Positions 10,590 to 21,015 of a DNA stretch of 64,000 nucleotides are shown piece by piece. Origin of the DNA: Pseudomonas asgharzadehiana (GTDB taxonomy: Bacteria > Pseudomonadota > Gammaproteobacteria > Pseudomonadales > Pseudomonadaceae); assembly GCF_019139815.1 (NCBI RefSeq), contig NZ_CP077079.1:5339001-5403000 (forward strand), in the 5' to 3' direction. Under the pieces are notes generated by a model. It made no database searches. It was not told the DNA's origin and was given only the letters and a program-made list of their open reading frames with translations. Each line of letters opens with the position of its first letter. Within the stretch, counting starts at the first letter, position 1. Made by a program: the position numbers and the translations under genes.

Positions 10590-10615
10590 TGTTACCGCTG
10601 ATTTTTTGCGTAACA
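10590..10615 (+). promoter_or_regulatory. CbrB binding site upstream of crcZ
   Basis: TGTTAC, then exactly 14 bases, then GTAACA: a full match to the TGTTAC-N14-GTAACA CbrB element reported for P. putida crcZ. Further half-sites GTAACA at 10565-10570 and GTAACG at 10632-10637 flank it, as in multi-subsite enhancers. The element is about 125 bases upstream of the predicted crcZ start, normal for a sigma-54 enhancer, and its right half abuts the cbrB terminator stem. Confidence 0.85.
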
Positions 10616-10655
10616 AAAGCCGGGGCTTACGGTAACGAAGCCCCGGCTTTTTTTG
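10615..10655 (+). terminator. Rho-independent terminator of cbrB
   Basis: Stem AAAAGCCGGGGCTT (10615-10628) / AAGCCCCGGCTTTT (10638-10651) followed by further T residues. The 9-base loop contains GTAAC, a CbrB-like half-site, so the terminator and enhancer overlap. Confidence 0.9.
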
Positions 10656-10712
10656 GCCCGTCAAAAACCCAAAAACCCCTCAAACCCCCGGTTTTGTTAG
10701 GCGGCGCAAAAG

Positions 10713-10729
10713 TTGGCACGCACCCTGCT
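10713..10729 (+). promoter_or_regulatory. Sigma-54 promoter of crcZ
   Basis: TTGGCACGCACCCTGCT fits the -24/-12 consensus (TGGCAC-N5-TTGC) with one mismatch. The conserved GG and GC are correctly spaced. Transcription would start about 12 bases downstream, near 10740, just where the A-rich CrcZ sequence begins. Confidence 0.9.
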
Positions 10730-10739
10730 ATATGCTTAG

Positions 10740-11108
10740 TACAAAAACAATAACAAGCTTTGTACAAGACAATAAAAATAAGACGAATCGACTCACGCAT
10801 AACAAAAACAACACGGCGGAGGCGCAGCTAACTGATTCTTTTGGAGAGGCGTTGCATTTGGGGCTTGCCCCGCAACCAGGCCGAGAACAACAAAAACTGC
10901 CCTAAGGCAGAGCCTGAACTGGTTGGATCATAGATCAGCAACACAGCGACCAAAGCAATCCGTTTGCTCTTGACTCCCGATTGGGAGTGTCATGAAGGTG
11001 AAGCTTCATGGCGAGGGCGATCAACAAAAACAAGAAGCCCGAAACCAATAATAAAAATAGAGCACGCAACTACTTCTGGGGGAGCTTCGGCTCCCCTTGT
11101 AGTTTCTG
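10740..11108 (+). ncRNA. crcZ: CrcZ, decoy RNA for Hfq/Crc
   Basis: About 370-nt small RNA that sequesters the Hfq/Crc repressor complex and so relieves catabolite repression. Six A-rich CA motifs (AANAANAA-like) can be seen, near 10741, 10769, 10799, 10887, 11022 and 11044. It starts GTACAAAAACAATAACAA, resembling the P. aeruginosa CrcZ 5' end, lies between cbrB and pcnB as in other pseudomonads, has the sigma-54 promoter upstream and ends in a terminator hairpin. No convincing protein frame is present. The exact ends are inferred. Confidence 0.93.
11068..11108 (+). terminator. Terminator of crcZ
   Basis: Hairpin with outer stem AACTAC / GTAGTT and inner stem GGGGAGC-TTCG-GCTCCCC (11079-11096), followed by TTTCTGGT. 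The UUCG tetraloop gives a very stable structure. Confidence 0.85.
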
Positions 11109-11257
11109 GTAAATAGCTACGAATTCGACGCTCAAAGGCTTCTGGCGCAAAGCCTGCAGCTTGTTCCTACACCATCCCCCGACTAAATGCTAGAATCCCC
11201 GCCCATCATGCGGTCATTCTTCGTTATGGCCGAACATTCCTTCAAACAGTGCATCCC

Positions 11258-12661
11258 ATGCTGAAGAAGTTGTTCCAGTCATTCCGTTCTCCCTTGCGTC
11301 GTACGCAACACAAACGCAGCACGCCTGAAGTGCTCAATAGCAGCCAACATTCGCTGCAACGCGCTCAGTTCAGCCGTTATGCGGTGAATATCGTCGAACG
11401 TTTGCAGAACGCCGGTTACCAGGCCTATCTGGTCGGCGGTTGCGTACGCGACATGCTACTTAATATCACGCCCAAGGATTTCGACGTCGCCACCAGTGCC
11501 ACACCTGAACAGGTGCGCGCCGAGTTTCGCAATGCGCGCATCATCGGCCGCCGCTTTAAGCTGGTGCACATCCATTTCGGGCGCGAAATCATCGAAGTCG
11601 CAACGTTCCGCGCCGGCCATCCGCAAAACGATGAAGAGGAAGACACCAATCAGTCCTCCCGCAACGAGAGCGGTCGCATCCTGCGTGACAACGTTTATGG
11701 CACCCTGGAAGAAGACGCGCAACGCCGCGACTTCACCATCAATGCCCTGTACTACGACCCGGTCAGCGAACGCATCCTCGATTACGCCAACGGCGTACAC
11801 GACATCCGCAACAACCTGATCCGCCTCATCGGCGACCCGACGCAACGCTACCAGGAAGACCCGGTACGTATGCTGCGGGCCGTGCGCTTTGCCGCCAAGC
11901 TCAACTTCGGCATCGAGAAGCATACCGCTGCGCCGATTCGCGAACTGGCGCCCATGCTGCGGGAAATTCCCTCGGCACGCCTGTTCGAAGAAGTGCTCAA
12001 GCTGTTCCTCTCGGGCTACGCCGCCGACACGTTCGAGATGCTCGTCGACCTGCAGTTGTTCGACCCTCTGTTCCCGGCCAGCGCCGAAGCATTGGAATAC
12101 AACCCAACCTATACCCACACGCTGATCAGCGAAGCGCTGATCAACACCGACCTGCGCATCAAGCAGAACAAACCGGTCACCCCGGCGTTCCTGTTTGCCG
12201 CCCTGTTGTGGCCAGCCCTGCCAAAACGTGTACTGCGTTTGCAGGACCGTGGCATGCCGCCGATTCCGGCCATGCAGGAAGCCGCTCACGAACTGATTGC
12301 CGAACAGTGCCAGCGCATCGCCATTCCAAAGCGCTTCACCATGCCGATCCGAGAGATTTGGGACATGCAGGAGCGCCTGCCGCGCCGCAGCGGAAAACGC
12401 GCCGACCTGCTGTTGGACAACCCACGCTTCCGCGCCGGCTACGATTTCCTGCTGCTGCGCGAAAGCGCCGGCGAACAGACCGACGGCCTGGGCGAATGGT
12501 GGACCGATTACCAGGACGCCAATGACAGCGAGCGTCGCGAGATGATTCGTGAGCTGGGCAGCAAAGGTGAAGCAACCGGCGAAGGGCCGAAGAAGCGCCG
12601 GCGCAGCGGTACCAAGCGCAAGCGCAGCGCAGCCGATGCCTCGGGCGCCGCAGGCGAATAA
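11258..12661 (+). CDS. pcnB: Poly(A) polymerase I PcnB
   Basis: 467-aa polymerase that adds 3' poly(A) tails to RNAs, promoting decay. The nucleotidyltransferase signature GGCVRDMLLNITPKDFDV (about residues 60-77) contains catalytic D74 and D76. RNA-binding domains follow, and a basic lysine/arginine tail (KKRRRSGTKRKRS) ends the protein. ATG 11258 (MLKKLFQSFR) is preferred to a GTG three codons earlier because MLKKLFQSFR is the usual Pseudomonas N-terminus; no strong ribosome site is visible for either. folK follows two bases after the stop. Confidence 0.94.
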   Translation: MLKKLFQSFRSPLRRTQHKRSTPEVLNSSQHSLQRAQFSRYAVNIVERLQNAGYQAYLVGGCVRDMLLNITPKDFDVATSATPEQVRAEFRNARIIGRRFKLVHIHFGREIIEVATFRAGHPQNDEEEDTNQSSRNESGRILRDNVYGTLEEDAQRRDFTINALYYDPVSERILDYANGVHDIRNNLIRLIGDPTQRYQEDPVRMLRAVRFAAKLNFGIEKHTAAPIRELAPMLREIPSARLFEEVLKLFLSGYAADTFEMLVDLQLFDPLFPASAEALEYNPTYTHTLISEALINTDLRIKQNKPVTPAFLFAALLWPALPKRVLRLQDRGMPPIPAMQEAAHELIAEQCQRIAIPKRFTMPIREIWDMQERLPRRSGKRADLLLDNPRFRAGYDFLLLRESAGEQTDGLGEWWTDYQDANDSERREMIRELGSKGEATGEGPKKRRRSGTKRKRSAADASGAAGE

Positions 12662-12663
12662 AC

Positions 12664-13161
12664 GTGGAACGCATCTACATCGGCATGGGCAGCAACCTGG
12701 CCGCCCCGGACCAGCAATTGCGCAGCGCTATCCAAGCGCTGGCTCAGTTGCCAGGCACTTGCGTCGCGGGTGTGTCCGCCTTTTACCAAAGTGACTCCCT
12801 GCTCCCTGGCCAACCGCGCTACACCAACGCGGTTGCCGCCCTGGACAGCAGCCTTGCGCCTCTCGACTTGCTGGATGCGCTGCAAGCCATCGAAAACGAC
12901 CAAGGCCGCGAGCGCCTGGAGCGTTGGGGCCCACGCACGCTTGACCTGGACATTCTGCTGTTTGGCGATCGCCTGATCGATGAACCGCGCCTGAAGGTGC
13001 CCCACTACCAGATGCACCTGCGTGCGTTTGTGTTGTATCCGCTGGCCGAACTGGCGCCCGCGGCATTGCAACTGCCGGATGGCACATGCCTCGGTGCCCT
13101 GCTTGAAGCCTGCCCGTTTGTCGGCCTGGAACGCCTTCGCGCTGCTGAATCGCATCAGTAA
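12664..13161 (+). CDS. folK: HPPK, folate biosynthesis (FolK)
   Basis: 165-aa 6-hydroxymethyl-7,8-dihydropterin pyrophosphokinase, which transfers pyrophosphate from ATP to the pterin before FolP acts (folP is also in this window, at 36710-37561). The diagnostic motif RWGPRTLDLDILLFG carries the magnesium ligands D94 and D96. The start is GTG, two bases after the pcnB stop, so the genes are very likely cotranscribed. The C-terminus is slightly longer than in E. coli. Confidence 0.94.
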   Translation: MERIYIGMGSNLAAPDQQLRSAIQALAQLPGTCVAGVSAFYQSDSLLPGQPRYTNAVAALDSSLAPLDLLDALQAIENDQGRERLERWGPRTLDLDILLFGDRLIDEPRLKVPHYQMHLRAFVLYPLAELAPAALQLPDGTCLGALLEACPFVGLERLRAAESHQ

Positions 13162-13197
13162 CAGCGGTAACACCCCCGTCGTAACAATGCGGTAACA
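13158..13197. promoter_or_regulatory. Cluster of four GTAACA repeats upstream of panB
   Basis: GTAACA occurs at 13158, 13167, 13181 and 13192, all in the same orientation, within 40 bases. The first overlaps the folK stop. The hexamer equals one half of the CbrB element but no inverted TGTTAC partner or sigma-54 promoter is seen here. A possible sigma-70 promoter lies just downstream (TTGACT at 13204, GACTAT at 13227, 17-base spacer). Confidence 0.4.
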
Positions 13198-13375
13198 CAT
13201 CCAATTGACTTCCCGTGTCCTCCTCACGACTATAGGCGTCCCGCTGCCGCCAACCCGGCGCTAAAGGGCGCAATCCAGGCCTTATAAGCACTGCTCTCAA
13301 GACGGTGCGCCTGTATAAACGAAGACTCACGCGCGTTACTCGCTGTTTCCAAGCGCCTGAACGAGGACCCTTTTC

Positions 13376-14176
13376 ATGCCAGACATTACCCTGACCACCT
13401 TGCAGAGCCTCAAGCTCAAAGGTGAAAAAATCACCATGCTGACCTGCTATGACGCCACCTTCGCCAACGCCTGCTGCCAGGCTGGGGTTGAAGTGTTATT
13501 GGTAGGCGACTCCCTGGGCATGGTTCTTCAAGGGAATGACAGCACCCTGCCCGTGACCACCGATGAACTCGCCTACCACACCGCCAGCGTCAAACGCGGC
13601 AATGAGGGCGCGTTCATCATCGCCGACCTGCCGTTCATGGGCTATGCCACGCTTGAACAGACCTTCCTGAACGCCGGCAAACTCATGCAGGCCGGCGCAC
13701 ACATGATCAAGGTGGAAGGTGCCGTATGGCTTGCCGAATCGATCCGCCTGCTGGCTGAACGCGGCGTGCCGGTGTGTGCGCACATGGGCCTTACGCCGCA
13801 GTCGGTGAACATCCTCGGCGGCTATAAAGTGCAAGGTCGCAATGAAGCCCAGGCGCGCCAGATGCGTGCCGATGCCATCGCCCTGGAGCAAGCGGGCGTG
13901 GCGATGATCCTGCTTGAATGTGTGCCCAGCGAATTGGCCGCAGAAATCACCCAGGCCGTTAAGGTGCCGGTGATCGGTATTGGCGCAGGCTCGGCAACGG
14001 ATGGCCAGGTGCTGGTATTGCACGACATGCTCGGCCTGTCGATCACCGGCCGCGTGCCGAAGTTCGTAAAGAACTTCATGACCGGCCAGGACAGCATCCA
14101 TGCTGCGTTGAGTGCTTACGTCGCTGAAGTCAAAGGCGTGACCTTCCCAGGCGCCGAACACGGATTCTCTGCATGA
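13376..14176 (+). CDS. panB: Ketopantoate hydroxymethyltransferase PanB
   Basis: 266-aa enzyme forming ketopantoate from alpha-ketoisovalerate and methylene-tetrahydrofolate, the first step of pantothenate synthesis. The N-terminal [10 protein letters not shown] and [12 protein letters not shown], and EGAVWL and [17 protein letters not shown] further on, are family signatures containing the magnesium- and substrate-binding residues. AGGACCC stands before the ATG. It overlaps panC by 4 bases (ATGA). Confidence 0.96.
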   Translation: MPDITLTTLQSLKLKGEKITMLTCYDATFANACCQAGVEVLLVGDSLGMVLQGNDSTLPVTTDELAYHTASVKRGNEGAFIIADLPFMGYATLEQTFLNAGKLMQAGAHMIKVEGAVWLAESIRLLAERGVPVCAHMGLTPQSVNILGGYKVQGRNEAQARQMRADAIALEQAGVAMILLECVPSELAAEITQAVKVPVIGIGAGSATDGQVLVLHDMLGLSITGRVPKFVKNFMTGQDSIHAALSAYVAEVKGVTFPGAEHGFSA

Positions 14177-15024
14177 ACACCGTAAAAACCGTACGCGAAC
14201 TACGCGCTGCCGTCGCCCACGCCCGCAAAGCCGGCAAACGCATCGGCTTCGTGCCCACCATGGGCAACCTGCACAGCGGCCATGCGACCCTGGTGAACAA
14301 GGCGGTGCAGCAGGCCGACTTTGTCGTCGCGAGCATCTTCGTCAACCCGCTGCAATTTGGCGCCGGCGAAGACTTGGACAAATACCCCCGCACCCTCGCC
14401 GCCGACCAGGAAAAACTCCTGCAAGCCGGGTGCAACCTGCTGTTCGCGCCCACCGTCGAAGAAATGTACCCCGGCGGCATGACCGGCCAGACCCGCGTCA
14501 GCGTTCCACAATTGTCCGAAGGCTTGTGCGGCGCCAGCCGTCCCGGGCACTTCGAAGGCGTGGCCACGGTGGTCAGCAAGCTGTTCAACATGGTGCAGCC
14601 GGACATCGCGGTGTTTGGCCAAAAGGACTACCAGCAACTGGCGGTGATCCGCGCCATGGTCCACGACCTGAACATGCCGATCCAGATCATCGGCGAACCT
14701 ACCGTGCGCGCCGACGACGGCCTCGCGCTGTCTTCACGCAATGGCTTTCTCAGCGAAGAGCAACGTGCGATTGCGCCGGTGCTGTTTCGCAGCCTCAGCC
14801 AGATTGCCGCCGCCATCAAGGACGGTGACCTCGATTTCGCCAAATTGCGCGCGCAACAGGTACAACAGATCCAAGCCGCCGGACTGCGCCTGGACTACCT
14901 GGAAGTTCGCCAAGGCCTGCACCTGCGCCCCGCCACGCCTGAAGATCGGGACATTGTGATTCTGGTCGCGGCCTTTCTGGGTACGACCCGCCTCATCGAC
15001 AACTTGCACCTGAACCTCAACTGA
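14173..15024 (+). CDS. panC: Pantothenate synthetase PanC
   Basis: 283-aa ATP-dependent ligase of pantoate and beta-alanine. The HIGH-type motif is [13 protein letters not shown] (about residues 28-40) and the KMSKS-type element [18 protein letters not shown] lies between. ATG overlaps the panB stop, so the two are translated together. The beta-alanine-supplying gene panD, which usually follows panC in Pseudomonas, is not found before pgi. Confidence 0.96.
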   Translation: MNTVKTVRELRAAVAHARKAGKRIGFVPTMGNLHSGHATLVNKAVQQADFVVASIFVNPLQFGAGEDLDKYPRTLAADQEKLLQAGCNLLFAPTVEEMYPGGMTGQTRVSVPQLSEGLCGASRPGHFEGVATVVSKLFNMVQPDIAVFGQKDYQQLAVIRAMVHDLNMPIQIIGEPTVRADDGLALSSRNGFLSEEQRAIAPVLFRSLSQIAAAIKDGDLDFAKLRAQQVQQIQAAGLRLDYLEVRQGLHLRPATPEDRDIVILVAAFLGTTRLIDNLHLNLN

Positions 15025-15249
15025 CCCCCTCCGAACAGCTCGCCTGTTGCCCTGAATGCTGCGCCGGTATAAAAAAGTACCGGCCACAGCGCAGACAAAG
15101 CCAAGACATATCGACACGCTAGGTTTAATGTAATCGCCCGGCGCTAAGGTTAGCGCTGTCTGGAACCCAATCCTTGATAGAAAGACTGGATGTTCCGGAC
15201 TTTGAAGTGTCCTAAAGGCAGTCCCCGTAATAAAAGGAAACCCGCAGCG
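15025..15249. other. panC-pgi intergenic region lacking panD
   Basis: 225 bases with no gene. PanD needs about 380 bases and its autocleavage Gly-Ser context is not seen in any frame. The last part contains AAGGAAACCC, the ribosome site of pgi. A GCGC-rich pair, CCCGGCGCTAAGGTTAGCGCTGT near 15137, can fold weakly. Confidence 0.6.
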
Positions 15250-16914
15250 ATGGCGTACTACCGCACCCCTCATGACGTTACCGCTCTGCCCGCCTGGCAA
15301 GCGCTTAACCAACACCGCCAAGCCATGCAGGATTTCAGCATGCGCGAAGCGTTCAATGCCGATCCCCAGCGCTTCTCCCAGTTCACCTTGAGCAGCTGCG
15401 GACTTTTCCTCGATTACTCAAAAAACCTGATTACCAGCGAAACCCGCGACCTGCTGGTGGGTTTGGCCAAGGAAGTCGGTCTGAAAGACGCGATCGATTC
15501 GCTGTACGCCGGCGAGCCGGTCAACTCGTCCGAAGGCCGCCCTGCCCTGCACACCGCCCTGCGCCGCCCGGTGGGCGACAAGCTGTCGGTAAACGGCGTG
15601 AACATCATGCCGGACGTGCATAAGGTGCTGAACCAGATCACCGATCTGGTCGGCCGCATCCACGATGGTCTGTGGCGTGGCTACACCGAAAAGCCGATTA
15701 CCGACGTGGTGAACATCGGCATTGGTGGTTCGTTCCTCGGCCCGGAGCTGGTCTCTGAAGCGCTGTTGTCCTACGCCCATAAAGGCGTGCGCTGCCACTA
15801 CCTGGCGAACATCGACGGCAGCGAGTTCCACGAGCTGACCATGAAGCTGCGCGCCGAGACCACGCTGTTTATCGTCTCGTCGAAATCCTTCAACACCCTG
15901 GAAACCCTGAAAAACGCCCAGGCCGCCCGCGCCTGGTATCTGGCCCAGGGTGGCTCGGAAGCCGAGTTGTACCGCCACTTTATCGCCGTATCGAGCAACA
16001 ACGCGGCAGCCGTGGCGTTCGGCATCCGTGAAGAAAACATCTTCCCGATGTGGGACTGGGTCGGCGGCCGCTACTCGCTGTGGTCGGCCATCGGCTTGCC
16101 AATCGCCCTGGCCATTGGCATGTCCAACTTCAAGGAACTGCTGTCCGGTGCCTACACCATGGACCAGCATTTCCAGAACGCGCCGTTCGAGCAAAACATG
16201 CCCGTGTTGCTGGGCCTGCTGGGTGTCTGGTACGGCAACTTCTGGGGCGCGCAGAGCCATGCGATCCTGCCGTACGACCACTACCTGCGTAACATCACCA
16301 AACACTTGCAACAGTTGGACATGGAATCCAACGGCAAGAGCGTGCGCCAGGACGGTAAACCGGTGTCCACCGACACCGGCCCGGTGATCTGGGGGGGCGT
16401 GGGCTGCAACGGTCAGCACGCGTACCACCAACTGCTGCACCAAGGCACCCAACTGATCCCGGCCGACTTCATCGTGCCGATCGTCAGCTTCAACCCGGTG
16501 TCCGACCACCATCAGTGGCTGTACGCCAACTGCCTGTCGCAAAGCCAGGCGCTGATGCTCGGCAAGACCCGCAGCGAAGCCGAAGCCGAGCTGCGCGACA
16601 AGGGCATCGCCGAAGACGACGTGCAGAAGCTCGCCCCGCACAAGGTGATCCCGGGCAACCGTCCAAGCAACACCCTGGTGGTAGAGCGCATCAGCCCACG
16701 TCGCCTGGGCGCGCTGGTGGCAATGTATGAGCACAAGGTGTTCGTGCAGAGCGTGATCTGGGGCATCAATGCCTTCGACCAATGGGGCGTTGAGCTGGGC
16801 AAAGAGCTGGGCAAGGGCGTGTACAACCGCCTGACCGGCGCTGAAGAAACCTCAGCCGAGGATGCCTCGACCCAGGGCCTGATCAACTACTTCCGCGGTC
16901 GTCACCGCGGCTGA
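15250..16914 (+). CDS. pgi: Glucose-6-phosphate isomerase
   Basis: 554-aa phosphoglucose isomerase interconverting glucose-6-P and fructose-6-P. Both family signatures are visible, with [14 protein letters not shown] in the N-terminal SIS domain and [25 protein letters not shown] and GQHAYHQL further on. ATG 15250 ([10 protein letters not shown]) is chosen: AAAGGAAA lies upstream and it is the usual start; an in-frame ATG at 15190 would add 20 residues with no family match. Confidence 0.96.
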   Translation: MAYYRTPHDVTALPAWQALNQHRQAMQDFSMREAFNADPQRFSQFTLSSCGLFLDYSKNLITSETRDLLVGLAKEVGLKDAIDSLYAGEPVNSSEGRPALHTALRRPVGDKLSVNGVNIMPDVHKVLNQITDLVGRIHDGLWRGYTEKPITDVVNIGIGGSFLGPELVSEALLSYAHKGVRCHYLANIDGSEFHELTMKLRAETTLFIVSSKSFNTLETLKNAQAARAWYLAQGGSEAELYRHFIAVSSNNAAAVAFGIREENIFPMWDWVGGRYSLWSAIGLPIALAIGMSNFKELLSGAYTMDQHFQNAPFEQNMPVLLGLLGVWYGNFWGAQSHAILPYDHYLRNITKHLQQLDMESNGKSVRQDGKPVSTDTGPVIWGGVGCNGQHAYHQLLHQGTQLIPADFIVPIVSFNPVSDHHQWLYANCLSQSQALMLGKTRSEAEAELRDKGIAEDDVQKLAPHKVIPGNRPSNTLVVERISPRRLGALVAMYEHKVFVQSVIWGINAFDQWGVELGKELGKGVYNRLTGAEETSAEDASTQGLINYFRGRHRG

Positions 16915-16926
16915 TGCAGGTAACGC

Positions 16927-16956
16927 AAGGCCAACATCCGTTTGGACGTTGGCCTT
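16927..16956. terminator. Hairpin after pgi, possible terminator
   Basis: AAGGCCAAC / GTTGGCCTT stem with a smaller TCC/GGA stem inside. No T-tract follows on the plus strand, so termination would be weak or Rho-assisted. Confidence 0.45.
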
Positions 16957-16996
16957 GAACCCTCCTCCCACAGGGTGCATCTTTATCACTTGTCGC

Positions 16997-17010
16997 AAAA
17001 ACAAGAATAA
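16997..17010 (+). promoter_or_regulatory. A-rich Hfq/Crc target motif before acs
   Basis: AAAAACAAGAATAA is a run of AAN triplets ending next to the acs ribosome site (AAGGAT) and 9 bases before its ATG. This is the form and position of motifs bound by Hfq/Crc to block translation of catabolic genes in Pseudomonas. Confidence 0.65.
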
Positions 17011-17019
17011 GGATCGCTC

Positions 17020-18957
<1,938 letters not shown>

Positions 18958-18975
18958 GAGACACCCCGAGTCGCC

Positions 18976-19845
18976 ATGGAATTTATCCGCAGCCGTATCG
19001 AAACCCAGTTGATGAGCCTCACCGGCTTGTCACTGGGCCAACTGGACCTGGAAAACCCCAAGGGCGACCCCGGCCTGTTCGGACCGGATTCGGTCAGTTG
19101 GCAAGTGCATGGCGACTTCAGCAGCATGCTCATCGGCGGCATCAGCGCCTTGATGCTGCAAGCCTTGCACCCGCTGGCCCTGGCGGGCGTGTGGGACCAT
19201 TCGAACTTTCGCCAGGACATGCTTGGGCGCTTGCGGCGCACATCACAGTTCATTTCCGGCACCACCTTCGGTTCGCGCAAGGACGCCGACTGGCTGATCG
19301 AAAAGGTGCGCACCATTCACTTGCAGGTAGTCGGCCATGCACCGGACGGGCGGCCATATGCGGCAAGCGACCCGGAACTGCTGACCTGGGTGCATGTTGC
19401 CGAAGTGAGCAACTTTCTGGCCGCTCACCTGCGCTACCGCAACCCCGGGCTTTCGGGGCGCGACCAAGACCGTTACTACAGTGAAATCGCCCTGGTGGCG
19501 GAACGCTTGGGCGCACGGCAAGTACCGCACTCACGGCAGGAAGTTTCCACTTACCTGGCACGCATCCGCCCGCAATTGCTGTGCGACGAGCGCAGCCGCG
19601 AAGTGCTGCGCCTACTATTGAATGCGCCCGCGCCAAGTCCGCTGGCCAAGCCGTTTGGCGCATTAATGATGCAAGCCGGTATCGACCTGCTGCCGGACTG
19701 GGCCAGCGCCCTGCTCGACCAGCACCAAAGCCCGCTGCAGCGCCATCTGATTCGTGCCGGGGTCAAGCGCAGCGCGCCATTGTTGCGCTGGGCAATGCGC
19801 AATGGTTCGGTGCAACGGGCACACCGACGGATGGGGTTGATGTAG
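18976..19845 (+). CDS. MpaB/latex-clearing-protein-type oxygenase (DUF2236)
   Basis: 289-aa member of the DUF2236 family (PF09995), which includes heme b oxygenases such as rubber oxygenase Lcp and the fungal MpaB. Family landmarks are the N-terminal GPDSVSWQVHGDFSSMLIGGISALMLQALHP and a later TWVHVAEVSNFLAAHL with the conserved histidine. No signal peptide, so probably cytoplasmic. It lies 18 bases after acs and may be cotranscribed, but no substrate is known and nothing in the context supplies one. Confidence 0.75.
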   Translation: MEFIRSRIETQLMSLTGLSLGQLDLENPKGDPGLFGPDSVSWQVHGDFSSMLIGGISALMLQALHPLALAGVWDHSNFRQDMLGRLRRTSQFISGTTFGSRKDADWLIEKVRTIHLQVVGHAPDGRPYAASDPELLTWVHVAEVSNFLAAHLRYRNPGLSGRDQDRYYSEIALVAERLGARQVPHSRQEVSTYLARIRPQLLCDERSREVLRLLLNAPAPSPLAKPFGALMMQAGIDLLPDWASALLDQHQSPLQRHLIRAGVKRSAPLLRWAMRNGSVQRAHRRMGLM

Positions 19846-19911
19846 CCAAGGCCCCATAGCTGTTAAACTCCGCGCCCTCACTGCCCCCCCTTACTTAGCA
19901 AGGCGCGCTCC

Positions 19912-20928
19912 ATGTCTTCCTTGAATCAGGCGCTGCGCGCCGCCCTCGATCATCGCCAAGACCTGATCAGCGAACTGCACGCCCAGGGTACCGATTGTTA
20001 TCGCCTGTTCCACGGCAGCCAGGAAGGCGCCGGCGGCCTGACCATCGACCGCTATGGCCCGCAGTTGCTGGTGCAAAGCTTTCACCAGTCGCTGGAAACC
20101 GCAGAGCTGCTGGACCTGCACCAACTGATCAACCAGTACATGGGTTTGGAATTACTGTTGGTGTACAACGACCGCTCCCGCGGCAACTCGCGGATCGATC
20201 GCGAAGACTCGGTGTACCGCGCAGAACCCGCCGCGCTGCAAGACCTGGTCGGTCACGAATGGGGCCTGAATTACCGCGTACGTGGGCGCCATGTCGGGCA
20301 AGACCCGCTGCTGTTTCTGGACCTGCGCAACACCCGCGGCTGGGTCAAAGCCCACAGCGCCGGCAAAAGCGTGCTGAACCTGTTCGCCTACACCTGCGGC
20401 GTGGGCCTGAGCGCAGCCGCCGGGGGCGCACGCGAGGTGTGCAACCTGGACTTCGCCGAAAGCAACCTGGCGGTCGGCCGTGAGAACGGCCTGCTCAACC
20501 CGCAGTTGCCGGCCATGGAGTTCGTGCAATCGGACTACTTCCCGGCGATTCGCCAGTTGGCCGGCTTGCCGATCACCCAGCGTCGAGGGCAGAAACTGCC
20601 GAGCTATCCGCGCCTGGAACAACGCCAATACGACCTGGTGCTGCTCGACCCACCCGCCTGGGCCAAGAGTGCATTCGGCACCGTCGACCTGTTGCGCGAC
20701 TACCAGAGCCTGCTCAAGCCCGCCCTGCTCGCCACTGCCGACAACGGCGTGCTGATCTGCTGCAACAACCTGGCAAAAGTCAGCATGCACGAGTGGCGCG
20801 AACAGGTCCTGCGTTGCGCGGAAAAAGCCGGGCGACCGGTACGTGACTGGAAAATCATGACGCCGGGGGCGGATTTTCCTTCACTGGACCAGCAGCCTCC
20901 CCTGAAAACTCTGATACTTCAGCTGTAG
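19912..20928 (+). CDS. Class I SAM-dependent methyltransferase, RlmI/RlmK-like
   Basis: 338-aa protein with the layout of 23S rRNA cytosine-C5 methyltransferases of the RlmI group: an N-terminal domain (FHGSQEGAGGLTIDRYG), then a Rossmann domain with motif I NLFAYTCGVGLSAAAGGA, acidic NLDFAES, and catalytic-region DPPAWAKS. The true E. coli RlmI is longer (about 396 aa) with a PUA domain; here the N-terminal PUA region looks reduced, so the exact target is uncertain. Confidence 0.75.
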   Translation: MSSLNQALRAALDHRQDLISELHAQGTDCYRLFHGSQEGAGGLTIDRYGPQLLVQSFHQSLETAELLDLHQLINQYMGLELLLVYNDRSRGNSRIDREDSVYRAEPAALQDLVGHEWGLNYRVRGRHVGQDPLLFLDLRNTRGWVKAHSAGKSVLNLFAYTCGVGLSAAAGGAREVCNLDFAESNLAVGRENGLLNPQLPAMEFVQSDYFPAIRQLAGLPITQRRGQKLPSYPRLEQRQYDLVLLDPPAWAKSAFGTVDLLRDYQSLLKPALLATADNGVLICCNNLAKVSMHEWREQVLRCAEKAGRPVRDWKIMTPGADFPSLDQQPPLKTLILQL

Positions 20929-20944
20929 GACTCTTCCCATAGGC

Positions 20945-20962
20945 TCGGTTCTTCGGAACCGA
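20945..20962. repeat. UUCG hairpin between the methyltransferase and the DUF748 gene
   Basis: TCGGTTC-TTCG-GAACCGA, a perfect 7-bp stem with a UUCG loop, 17 bases after the methyltransferase stop. There is no T-tract; it could still slow polymerase or protect the mRNA 3' end. Confidence 0.5.
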
Positions 20963-21015
20963 AAACCCGTGCCATACTCCAAGGCACTCTTGTTCGACAT
21001 AGATGGCGCCGCCCC

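Noticed and set aside
10741..11060. A-rich repeats between cbrB and pcnB considered as a CRISPR-like array
   Set aside because: Repeats are short, irregular AAN runs without fixed spacers, and the context identifies CrcZ.
13200..13375. Sigma-54 promoter for panB near the GTAACA cluster
   Set aside because: No TGGCAC-N5-TTGC-like pair with the GG/GC spacing could be found.
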